Shown in pieces: positions 1 through 5,389 of a stretch of DNA of 5,537 nucleotides; the stretch's first letter is position 1, and each line of letters begins with the position of its first letter. This stretch comes from Patulibacter sp041648495 (GTDB lineage: Bacteria > Actinomycetota > Thermoleophilia > Solirubrobacterales > Solirubrobacteraceae). The notes under the pieces were generated by a model. The model ran no database searches, was not told the DNA's origin, and saw only the letters and a list, made by a program, of their open reading frames with translations. The position numbers and the translations under genes are program-made. The DNA is taken from contig JBAZOW010000236.1 of the NCBI GenBank assembly GCA_041648495.1, forward strand, positions 1-5,537. The letters run 5' to 3'.

Positions 1-269
1 CCCTGCGCAAGCACCTGCCGTCCGCGACGTTCGTGCAGCCCGAGGGCGGCTACTTCCTCTGGGTCTCGCTGCCCGAGGGCGAGGGCCACAACTGCGCCAA
101 GATCGCGAAGGAGGCCGCCGACCGCGGCGTCCAGATCGTCAAGGGCACGGACTTCCTGCTCGAGGGGGGCGAGAACGCGTTCCGCCTGGCCTACTCGGCG
201 GTCAAGTCCGACGTGATCGACGAGGGCGTCCGGCGGCTCGCCGAGGCCGTCGAGGCCGCCCGCTCCTAG
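1..269 (+). CDS. PLP-dependent class I/II aminotransferase, C-terminal part (5' end outside window)
   Basis: Open frame from base 3 (first codon CTG) to the TAG at 267-269, giving 89 C-terminal residues. The segment VQPEGGYFLWVSLPEG matches the PEGGxFxWxxLP motif that begins the C-terminal small domain of fold-type I aminotransferases. KGTDF follows, in the place of the usual PGxxF. FRLAYS carries the conserved Arg (codon 183-185) that in this family binds the substrate carboxylate. The tail DVIDEGVRRLAEAV is the usual final helix. The pattern is closest to the 2-aminoadipate transaminase/MocR-like branch (LysN type). The PLP lysine lies upstream of the window, so substrate and exact subfamily cannot be fixed. 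It ends in a normal stop and is followed by two hairpins, so it is probably the last gene of its transcript. The family call is firm; the specificity is not. Confidence 0.9.
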   Translation, partial: LRKHLPSATFVQPEGGYFLWVSLPEGEGHNCAKIAKEAADRGVQIVKGTDFLLEGGENAFRLAYSAVKSDVIDEGVRRLAEAVEAARS

Positions 270-281
270 CGTCCCGCGTCC

Positions 282-312
282 GGAGCTCCGTGGCCGTTCG
301 CCACGGAGCTCC
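282..312 (+). terminator. Perfect 13-bp hairpin after the aminotransferase gene
   Basis: The arms GGAGCTCCGTGGC (282-294) and GCCACGGAGCTCC (300-312) are perfectly complementary around a 5-nt loop, CGTTC. It begins 12 bp after the stop codon. No T-run follows, which is common for terminators in high-GC actinobacteria. It most likely ends the aminotransferase transcript, although a protein-binding palindrome cannot be excluded. Confidence 0.7.
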
Positions 313-340
313 AGACGCACGAAACGAGCCCGCAGTACCC

Positions 341-374
341 ACGTGTCGTGGGGGCGTTCTCCCTCACGACACGT
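341..374. terminator. Second strong hairpin, 14-bp stem, in the same gap
   Basis: ACGTGTCGTGGGGG (341-354) pairs with CCCTCACGACACGT (361-374). All pairs are Watson-Crick except one G-T (351/364), around a 6-nt loop CGTTCT. It lies 28 bp after the first hairpin and about 75 bp before the next promoter. It may be a tandem back-up terminator. No T-run follows, and the function is inferred from structure and position only. Confidence 0.55.
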
Positions 375-449
375 CCCGGGGCGGCCCGAGCGATCTCCGC
401 CCGGAACCGACTGGCAGCACGACATTCGATGACCGTTCGGCTGCACGGA

Positions 450-479
450 TTGACCCGGGGTAGGGGCCTGCCCTAGGGT
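450..479 (+). promoter_or_regulatory. Predicted sigma-70-type promoter of the CAP-domain gene
   Basis: TTGACC at 450-455 matches five of six bases of the -35 consensus. TAGGGT at 474-479 fits the TANNNT -10 pattern, with an 18-bp spacer. The -10 ends 6 nt before the ATG at 486, so the predicted transcript starts at or very near the start codon. No Shine-Dalgarno sequence precedes the ATG. This is the only promoter in the window with a recognisable -35. Confidence 0.6.
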
Positions 480-485
480 CGGCTC

Positions 486-1481
486 ATGCTCCGGGACGCG
501 CCACCACTGACCAGTGTGATCGGTCGACTTTCGGTCCTCGGTATCGGTGCCGGCGTCCTCGTCTGCGCGGTCGCTCCCGCATCAGCGCTCGGGCAGACCT
601 CGTGCCCAGGCGCCGACGTCGCCTTCAACGCGATGACCCCCGCCCAATCCGAGGTCTCGGTCGTCTGCCTGAGCAACGCCGCGCGCGCCGCCGTGGGACT
701 CGAGACGTTGCGCACCAACGCGCAGCTGCGGACCGCCGCGCGACGCCACGCCGAGGACATGCAGGCCCGGAACTACTTCGATCACGTCGCTCCGGCGCCC
801 GCTCCCAACGGCGCCACGCTGCTCGCCCGGGTCAACGCCAGCGGCTACCCGCTGCGCACCGCGGGCGAGAACCTCGCCGGGGGCCACACCACGCCGCGTC
901 GGGCGACGGACGCGTGGCTGACCAGCCCGGGACACTGCCGCAACCTGCTCGACCCCGCCTTCGACGAGGTCGGCGTCGGCCGTGCCGCCGCCGGACCGAT
1001 CTGGGTGCAGGTGCTCGGCACGCGCGAGACCCCCTCGAACGCCGGCTCGTTCCCGGGTTGCGACACGGGCAACCCGCCGAGCATCTCCGCGGTCGTCGGT
1101 GGGCCGCCGAGCGATGCCGACGATGCTGGGGCGTCCCAGGCCGAGAGCGCCGGGTCGAGCGGGGTCAAGTTCGGCAGCGTCAGCCGCTCCCGGAACCGCT
1201 GGACGATCCGCGTGAAGGGCTCGGACGCGGTCGGCCGGACCGCGACCGTCCGCACCTACGGCGCGCTGCGCCGCTGCGTCACCCAACCCGGCCAGCGCGA
1301 ACGCTGCTCGACCGTGCCGGGAGCCCGCCTGGCGAGCGTCAAGGTGAAGCTGAAGTCCACCACCGCCGTGCCGATCAGGCGCCGCGCCTCCGACGTCTTC
1401 GTCCGCGTCACCCTCGGCGCGTTCGAGCGCGACGGCGAGCGCTTCGCCGCCACCTCGGTCACGCGCAAGCTGCCGAAGTAG
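486..1481 (+). CDS. Secreted CAP/SCP-domain (YkwD-like) protein with extra C-terminal domain
   Basis: 331 residues. An N-terminal signal peptide is visible: a hydrophobic core at about 15-30, then PASA, with likely cleavage after Ala34. The CAP (cysteine-rich secretory/antigen 5/PR-1) domain spans about 55-180. Its hallmarks are HAEDM (His88), NYFDH (96-100), GENLAGG (Glu128), WLTSPGH (His150) and VGVG (162-165). His88, Glu128 and His150 correspond to conserved CAP-cavity residues. A Gly/Ser/Pro/Asp-rich linker (about 193-225) leads to a basic, probably beta-rich domain (226-331) that I cannot assign. Six cysteines remain in the predicted mature protein (40, 61, 151, 192, 264, 274), an even number compatible with three disulfides. 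Bacterial CAP proteins are extracellular and mostly of unknown activity; some bind lipids or act at the cell surface. The ATG at 486 is supported by the signal peptide and by the promoter spacing. Confidence 0.9.
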   Translation: MLRDAPPLTSVIGRLSVLGIGAGVLVCAVAPASALGQTSCPGADVAFNAMTPAQSEVSVVCLSNAARAAVGLETLRTNAQLRTAARRHAEDMQARNYFDHVAPAPAPNGATLLARVNASGYPLRTAGENLAGGHTTPRRATDAWLTSPGHCRNLLDPAFDEVGVGRAAAGPIWVQVLGTRETPSNAGSFPGCDTGNPPSISAVVGGPPSDADDAGASQAESAGSSGVKFGSVSRSRNRWTIRVKGSDAVGRTATVRTYGALRRCVTQPGQRERCSTVPGARLASVKVKLKSTTAVPIRRRASDVFVRVTLGAFERDGERFAATSVTRKLPK

Positions 1482-1529
1482 CCCGCGACGGCCGACGACG
1501 CGGCCCCGCGAGCACCCCGGCGACCGGCC

Positions 1530-2240
1530 TCAGCGACCGAAGGCGGCCTGCTCGAGCACCACCGACGCCGGCAGCCCGACGCGCTCCGGCGGCGACGGGT
1601 CGGCGCGCACCGAGACCGTCTCGGCGGCGCTGATCGTCAGCGTGTGGTCGGTGCCGTCCTCGCTCGTCACGATGACCCGCTCGTCGTCACGGGACGCGAC
1701 CTTGCCCTTGAGACCCGGCTGGACCCCCGCGCCGTAGAGGTAGTGGAGGACCTGCTCGGCCTCGTTCTCGAAGCGCAGGATCTGCACGCTCGCGCCGACC
1801 TCGACGTCCGCCAGCGGGGCGCCGGGGATCCGCTTGCCGACCTCGATCGGGTGACCGTGCGGACAGGTCGTGGCGTCGCCGATCGCCAGCCGCATCCCGG
1901 CCTCGATCGCCGGCGACATCGCGTGCTCCATCCGCTCGGCCTCCTCGTGGACCTCGTGCCACGGGATGTCGAGCACGTCGGTCAGGAAGCGCTCGACCAG
2001 CCGGTGCCGGCTGACCACGTTCTCGGCGACCGACAGGCCGCGTTCGGTGAACGAGATCCGCTTGCGCTCGTCGCGGGTGATCAGACCGTCCGCCTCCAGC
2101 CGCTTGACCATCTCGTGGACCGTCGGCGCGGACAGCAGCATCGCCCGCGAGACGTTGGCGGCGGTCAGGGGGAGCTCGACCTCGTGCAGCCAGTAGAGCG
2201 TCTCGAGGTATTCCTCTTCACCTGCGGTCGGATGAGCCAT
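1530..2240 (-). CDS. DtxR-family metal-dependent transcriptional repressor, MntR-like metal site
   Basis: 236 residues, with the three-domain layout of DtxR/IdeR. These are an N-terminal winged helix-turn-helix (about 1-65, recognition region SAPTVHEMVKRLEADGLI), a metal-binding dimerisation domain (about 66-140), and a C-terminal SH3-like/FeoA domain (about 143-212). Numbering matches C. diphtheriae DtxR without gaps through residue 106: His79, Glu83, His98, Glu105 and His106 are all present. Two DtxR iron-site positions differ. Met10 is replaced by Glu10, and Cys102 by Glu102. Glu13 is also present. Acidic residues at these three places are the pattern of Bacillus MntR (Asp8, Glu11, Glu99), so Mn2+ sensing is more likely than Fe2+ sensing; this is inference. 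A CPHGHP segment (126-131) follows the dimerisation domain. The start at 2240 is supported by the -10 hexamer 6 nt upstream and by alignment of the N-terminus. The gene is convergent to the CAP gene (48-bp gap, no convincing terminator) and divergent from a small membrane protein. Confidence 0.93.
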   Translation of the reverse strand: MAHPTAGEEEYLETLYWLHEVELPLTAANVSRAMLLSAPTVHEMVKRLEADGLITRDERKRISFTERGLSVAENVVSRHRLVERFLTDVLDIPWHEVHEEAERMEHAMSPAIEAGMRLAIGDATTCPHGHPIEVGKRIPGAPLADVEVGASVQILRFENEAEQVLHYLYGAGVQPGLKGKVASRDDERVIVTSEDGTDHTLTISAAETVSVRADPSPPERVGLPASVVLEQAAFGR

Positions 2241-2246
2241 GACTCC

Positions 2247-2252
2247 ATCGTA
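2247..2252 (-). promoter_or_regulatory. Predicted -10 element of the DtxR-family gene
   Basis: On the minus strand, TACGAT is followed by 6 nt (GGAGTC) and then the ATG. No clear -35 precedes it. The short inverted repeat CCGGG-N4-CCCGG (2254-2267) lies just upstream of the -10 and could be an operator half-site pair, but nothing resembles the classical DtxR/IdeR box. Confidence 0.45.
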
Positions 2253-2297
2253 GCCGGGTCCCCCCGGAGAAATGGCGAATGCCCCAGGGGATATCGG

Positions 2298-2303
2298 TAG
2301 GAT
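2298..2303 (+). promoter_or_regulatory. Predicted -10 element of the small membrane protein gene
   Basis: TAGGAT is followed by 6 nt and then the ATG at 2310, predicting a leaderless transcript. No consensus -35 is present. The palindrome CCCC-A-GGGG (2282-2290) sits between the -10 and the expected -35 position, a suitable place for a repressor site; that role is speculative. Confidence 0.45.
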
Positions 2304-2309
2304 GCAGGT

Positions 2310-2528
2310 ATGAGCACGCGCCAGAGCGATACCTCGGGTGGCCTGACCGCCTTCGACATCCTCAAGATCGTCGGCGTGATCATCGTGGCGTTGGTCGCGA
2401 TCCGCCTCGTCGGCGCCGTGATCGGCGCGGTCATGTCGGTGATCTGGACGGTGCTGATCGCCGCGGTGGTGATCGGCGGTCTGTGGATCGCCTGGAGCAT
2501 GCGCTCCAAGGGCAAGCGCGCAGGCTGA
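2310..2528 (+). CDS. Small two-helix membrane protein of unknown function
   Basis: 72 residues. A short polar N-terminus (1-14) is followed by an almost unbroken hydrophobic stretch from about 17 to 63, rich in Val, Ile, Ala and Gly. It probably forms two transmembrane helices (about 18-41 and 43-62), with a lone Arg32 inside the first. The C-terminus is basic (SKGKR), which by the positive-inside rule suggests a cytoplasmic end. I recognise no family and no catalytic motif. That it is a gene is supported by the strong membrane-protein composition, by strict G/C third positions, and by a TAGGAT hexamer exactly 6 nt before the ATG, as in neighbouring genes. It is transcribed divergently from the DtxR-family repressor across 69 bp, so control by that repressor, and a link to metal homeostasis, is possible but unproven. 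Confidence 0.75.
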   Translation: MSTRQSDTSGGLTAFDILKIVGVIIVALVAIRLVGAVIGAVMSVIWTVLIAAVVIGGLWIAWSMRSKGKRAG

Positions 2529-2563
2529 CCGCCGGGCCGTTCGCGGCCGACTGCGTTCTTCGC

Positions 2564-2589
2564 GTACCCGACGGACGATCGTCGGGTAC
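2564..2589. repeat. Perfect 10-bp inverted repeat upstream of gpsA
   Basis: GTACCCGACG (2564-2573) and CGTCGGGTAC (2580-2589) are perfect inverted copies around 6 nt. A second palindrome, GACGATCGTC (2574-2583), overlaps the loop and right arm, and GGTACC (2592-2597) follows. The set begins 35 bp after the small membrane protein gene and ends 14 bp before the gpsA ATG (7 bp counting the GGTACC). It could be a terminator for the upstream gene, an operator over the gpsA promoter, or both. A -10-like TACCTA (2594-2599) is weak and lies closer to the ATG than in the other genes. Confidence 0.55.
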
Positions 2590-2603
2590 TTGGTACCTAG
2601 ACC

Positions 2604-3737
2604 ATGACCGAGCGTCCACGCCCGCTCGTCGCGCCCCTGCGCGGCGTCAACCTGCCCAACCCCCGCGGACGCCGTGCTGTCGTGATCGGCGCGGGATCCT
2701 TCGGAACCGCCGTCGCGGTCCTGCTGGCCCGTGGCGGGTTCCGTACGACGCTGCAGACCCGGACCGCGGATCAGGCCGACCTGCTGCGGACGGACGGCGA
2801 GAACGCCCGCTACCTGGCGGGGGTCGAGCTGCCGCCGAACCTGAAGATCGACGCGATCGATACCGGCCCCGGGCGGGCGGAGTTCATCTTCCTCGGCGTG
2901 CCGTCGGCGCAGATCGGCGAGGCGGTCGCTCGGCTGGAAGCGCAGGGGATCGACCGACGGACGAAGATCATCTCGCTGAGCAAGGGCCTGGTGCCGCCGC
3001 TCGGCGTCCCGCCGACGGTGCTGCTGGCCGAGCGCTTCGGTCCCGAGCGGGTCGCCTGCATCGGGGGTCCCGCCCACGCCCGCGAGATGGTGACCCAGGG
3101 AGCCGGGCTGGTCGCCGCGTCGGTCAACCAGGAGCTGGCCGAGACGATCGCGGCGGTCTTCCTGCAGGCGGGCGTCGTCTGCGAGCACACCGACGACCCG
3201 ACCGGGGTCGAGCTGGCCGGAGCGGCGAAGAACGCCGCGGCGTTGGCCGCCGGCGCGACCGAGGCCCAGGGCCTGAACGCGGCCGGTGCCGCCGCCGGGC
3301 ACATCTTCGCCGAGGTCTGGCGGCTGGCCGCGGGGATGGGGGCCCAGCCCGAGACGTTCATCGGCCTGGCCGGAACCGGCGATCTGGTCGCCACCGCGCT
3401 CGCCCCGCAGAGCCGCAACCGCCGCGCGGGCGAGCTGCTCGCCGCCGGCGTGCCGAGCCACGAGATCCCCGACCGCGTCGGCCAGGCCGTCGAGGCGTTC
3501 GAGTCGGTACCGCTGCTGGCCGCCGCGCTGCAACGCGCCGGGATCAACGCGCCGGTCACCGAGGGTCTGGTCAAGCTGATCCAGGGCACCGTGCCGTTGG
3601 ACGAGTGGGTCGCGCTGGTCCGTACGACCGTCCCGCCGCCGGCGAAGTGGCGGGCCGCGGGCGAGCCCGGCAGGTTCCGTCAGTGGTGGGACCGGACCCG
3701 GGCGAAGTTCGGGTCGTCGGCGCAGCGTCACGGCTAG
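2604..3737 (+). CDS. gpsA: NAD(P)H-dependent glycerol-3-phosphate dehydrogenase family protein
   Basis: 377 residues. GpsA reversibly converts dihydroxyacetone phosphate to sn-glycerol 3-phosphate in the cytoplasm, supplying the phospholipid backbone. The N-terminal Rossmann fold has GAGSFGTA (29-36). SLSKG (124-128, Lys127) is the SxxKG substrate/cofactor segment. GGPAHAREM (154-162) corresponds to SGPSFAxE. The C-terminal helical domain has GVELAGAAKN (201-210), with the catalytic-type Lys209. It also has TFIGLAGTGDL (251-261) and SRNRR (270-274, Arg273 region contacting NADPH), then VGQAVEAF (292-299). The segment usually read as NARTALITRG is NAAGAAAGHI here (225-234), so the TRG motif is lost. 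The protein is longer than usual (about 330-340), with about 24 extra residues before the Rossmann strand and about 40 basic, Trp-containing residues after the core. No internal ATG or GTG removes the N-terminal extension. Family assignment is strong; standard activity is likely but not certain. Confidence 0.88.
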   Translation: MTERPRPLVAPLRGVNLPNPRGRRAVVIGAGSFGTAVAVLLARGGFRTTLQTRTADQADLLRTDGENARYLAGVELPPNLKIDAIDTGPGRAEFIFLGVPSAQIGEAVARLEAQGIDRRTKIISLSKGLVPPLGVPPTVLLAERFGPERVACIGGPAHAREMVTQGAGLVAASVNQELAETIAAVFLQAGVVCEHTDDPTGVELAGAAKNAAALAAGATEAQGLNAAGAAAGHIFAEVWRLAAGMGAQPETFIGLAGTGDLVATALAPQSRNRRAGELLAAGVPSHEIPDRVGQAVEAFESVPLLAAALQRAGINAPVTEGLVKLIQGTVPLDEWVALVRTTVPPPAKWRAAGEPGRFRQWWDRTRAKFGSSAQRHG

Positions 3738-3740
3738 CCG

Positions 3741-3766
3741 CGGGACGGTCGCCCCCGACCGTCCCG
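3741..3766 (+). terminator. Intrinsic terminator after gpsA
   Basis: CGGGACGGTCG (3741-3751) pairs perfectly with CGACCGTCCCG (3756-3766) around a CCCC loop. It begins 4 bp after the gpsA stop, and a short TTT (3768-3770) follows one base later. It separates gpsA from the pyruvate kinase promoter. Confidence 0.8.
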
Positions 3767-3806
3767 GTTTCACACCAAACCCATAGGGATCCGAGCGCCG
3801 GACCCT

Positions 3807-3812
3807 TAGAGT
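3807..3812 (+). promoter_or_regulatory. Predicted -10 element of pyruvate kinase
   Basis: TAGAGT is followed by exactly 6 nt and then the GTG at 3819. A GGAG (3813-3816) lies only 2 nt before the GTG, too close for a normal Shine-Dalgarno role. No consensus -35 is evident. The spacing supports 3819 over the in-frame GTG at 3825. Confidence 0.5.
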
Positions 3813-3818
3813 GGAGCT

Positions 3819-5240
3819 GTGCCCGTGCTTGCTCGCCGTACGAAGATCGTCGCCACGCTCGGCCCCGCCAGCCGGGACCCGGAGATCCTCGCGCGGATGA
3901 TCGAGGCGGGAATGGACGTCGCGCGGCTGAACTTCAGTCATGGCAGCCACGAGGACCACGCCGACATGGTCGACCGCGTGCGCGCGGCGTCCAACCGCGC
4001 CGGCCGCCCGGTGGCGATCCTCCAGGATCTGCCGGGTCCGAAGATCCGCCTGGCCCAGGTCGCGGACGAGCCGGTGCTGTTGCGCGCCGGCGAGTCGATC
4101 ACGCTGGCGTCCGGGTCGGTCGACGACGTCGGCGACCACACGCGGCTGGTCGTCGCCTGGGACCGCTTCGCCGAGGCCGTCGAGCCCGGCGAGGAGGTCC
4201 ACCTGGCCGACGGCACGGTCCGGCTGCGGGTCGAGGCCGTCCGCAAGGGCGACGGCGAGGCCGACTGCGTCGTCGAGCTGGGCGGTCCGGTGTCGAGCCG
4301 CAAGGGCGTCAACCTGTCCGGCCCCGCCGACCTGCTGCCCGCGGTCCCCGAGGAGGACCTGCTGCACCTGGCGGCCGGCAAGCAGATGGGCGTCGACCTG
4401 GTCGCCGTCTCGTTCGTCCGCCGGGCGGAGGACCTCGCCGCACTGCGCAGCCGGACCCGTTGTCCGCTGATCGCGAAGTTCGAGAAGCCGCAGGCGATCG
4501 CCGACGCCGAGTCGATCATCCGGGCGTCCGACTGCGTGATGGTCGCCCGTGGCGACCTCGGGATCGAGTTGCCGATCGCCCAGGTCCCGCGCGTCCAGAA
4601 GCAGCTGATCGCGATGGCCGGGGCCTACGCGCGGCCGACGATCACCGCGACCCAGATGCTGGAGTCGATGGTCAACAGCGCGCGTCCGACGCGCGCCGAG
4701 GTGACCGACGTCGCCAACGCGATCCTCGACGGCACCGACGCCGTGATGCTGTCCCAGGAGAGCGCAGTCGGTGCGTTCCCGGTCGAGGCGATCCAGACGC
4801 TGGCCGACGTCGCCCGCGAGACCGAGACGATCGCGCCGACGGCCGACTGGAACGCCCGCCGCGTGCGCCGCGATTCGCAGGACCCCGCGTGGGGGATCGC
4901 CCGCAGCGCGGTCCACACCGCGCAGGAGCTCAACGCCGCCGCGATCATCGTGCCGACGCTGTCGGGCCGGACCGCGCGCCTGGTCTCGGCCCACCGTCCC
5001 GACCGCCGCGTGATCGCGCTGTCGCCGAGCCGCGCCACCGTCGCCCGCTGCAACCTGATGTGGGGCGTCGACGGCGTGATGATGAACCACCACGGCGTGA
5101 CCGAGGAACTGATCAAGGACTCCGCGGCCAAGGTCCGCGAGCTGGGCTGGTGCAAGCCGGGCGACCGCGTCGTGATCACCGCCGGCCTGCCGAGCGGCAC
5201 CCCCGGGACCACCAGCCTGCTGCAGGTCCAGACGGTCTGA
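3819..5240 (+). CDS. pyk: Pyruvate kinase
   Basis: 473 residues, the usual bacterial length. It transfers phosphate from phosphoenolpyruvate to ADP, the last step of glycolysis, in the cytoplasm. The A domain opens with TKIVATLGPAS (8-18) and ARLNFSHG (35-42, with Arg36, Asn38, Ser40). LQDLPGPKIR (68-77, Asp70) leads into the B domain (about 78-165). The catalytic lysine region IAKFEKP (218-224) supplies Lys220 and the metal ligand Glu222. ARGDLGIELP (243-252) supplies metal ligand Asp246. TATQMLESM (276-284) includes Thr278. RPTRAEVTDVANAILDGTDA (289-308) is the family signature. The C domain (about 350-473) has SGRTARL (382-388). Lys75 with Leu71 and Leu78 is the pattern of K+-independent enzymes. 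QES (313-315) replaces the common GET. There is no extra C-terminal PEP-utilising domain. The gene starts with GTG and has its own predicted promoter after the gpsA terminator. Confidence 0.97.
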   Translation: MPVLARRTKIVATLGPASRDPEILARMIEAGMDVARLNFSHGSHEDHADMVDRVRAASNRAGRPVAILQDLPGPKIRLAQVADEPVLLRAGESITLASGSVDDVGDHTRLVVAWDRFAEAVEPGEEVHLADGTVRLRVEAVRKGDGEADCVVELGGPVSSRKGVNLSGPADLLPAVPEEDLLHLAAGKQMGVDLVAVSFVRRAEDLAALRSRTRCPLIAKFEKPQAIADAESIIRASDCVMVARGDLGIELPIAQVPRVQKQLIAMAGAYARPTITATQMLESMVNSARPTRAEVTDVANAILDGTDAVMLSQESAVGAFPVEAIQTLADVARETETIAPTADWNARRVRRDSQDPAWGIARSAVHTAQELNAAAIIVPTLSGRTARLVSAHRPDRRVIALSPSRATVARCNLMWGVDGVMMNHHGVTEELIKDSAAKVRELGWCKPGDRVVITAGLPSGTPGTTSLLQVQTV

Positions 5241-5256
5241 CGGCAGGCGGCCGCGC

Positions 5257-5328
5257 GGGGCGGACGGATCAGCCGGCGGGGATCGAGTGAGCCCGCGGCG
5301 CGCGTGGATCGGGCGGCGGGGGCGGACG
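5257..5328. repeat. Imperfect GC-rich direct repeats downstream of pyk
   Basis: GGATCAGCCGGCGGGG (5266-5281) and GGATCGGGCGGCGGGG (5306-5321) match at 14 of 16 positions, 40 bp apart. GGGGCGGACG occurs exactly at 5257-5266 and 5319-5328. They fall in the 158-bp gap between pyk and the antitoxin gene. I see no gene and no convincing terminator for pyk here. The repeats may simply reflect local G-rich composition. Confidence 0.35.
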
Positions 5329-5354
5329 TTTCCCACACCTCGATCCGGGCCGAA

Positions 5355-5360
5355 TACGAT
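5355..5360 (+). promoter_or_regulatory. Predicted -10 element upstream of the antitoxin gene
   Basis: TACGAT is identical to the -10 proposed for the DtxR-family gene. A start 6-7 nt downstream would give a leader of about 32 nt before the GTG at 5399, so this gene would not be leaderless. No consensus -35 is seen. Confidence 0.35.
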
Positions 5361-5389
5361 GCGGTCGTCCGTGTCCATTCGCCAACCAG

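Noticed and set aside
1490..1510. Short inverted repeats between the convergent CAP and DtxR-family genes
   Set aside because: Stems are only 4-5 bp (GGCCG/CGGCC and CGCGG/CCGCG), expected by chance at this GC content. Not enough to call a terminator.
602..1633. Plus-strand open frame overlapping the CAP gene, slightly longer than it
   Set aside because: It is Arg-rich without motifs, while the 486-1481 frame has a signal peptide and a full CAP domain.
2254..2290. Possible DtxR/IdeR or MntR operator in the divergent promoter region
   Set aside because: The short inverted repeats present do not match the known AT-rich boxes, so no named operator is claimed.
1644..2300. Plus-strand open frame opposite the DtxR-family gene
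   Set aside because: Asp/Leu/Arg-biased translation with no motifs. The minus strand encodes a complete repressor with all metal ligands.
2279..5290. Long plus-strand open frame of about 1,000 codons crossing three genes
   Set aside because: Arg/Gly/Pro-rich translation with no motifs. It is a frame shadow of the small membrane protein, gpsA and pyk.
5276..5296. Possible pyk terminator (GCGGG/CCCGC with an 11-nt loop)
   Set aside because: Only 5 bp of stem with a large loop and no T-run.
2241..5378. Very long open minus-strand frame (about 1,050 codons) upstream of and in frame with the DtxR-family gene
   Set aside because: It lies opposite gpsA and pyruvate kinase, both clearly real. Its translation is low-complexity, rich in Arg, Asp, Gly and Gln, with no domains. 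Stop codons are rare in GC-rich antisense frames.
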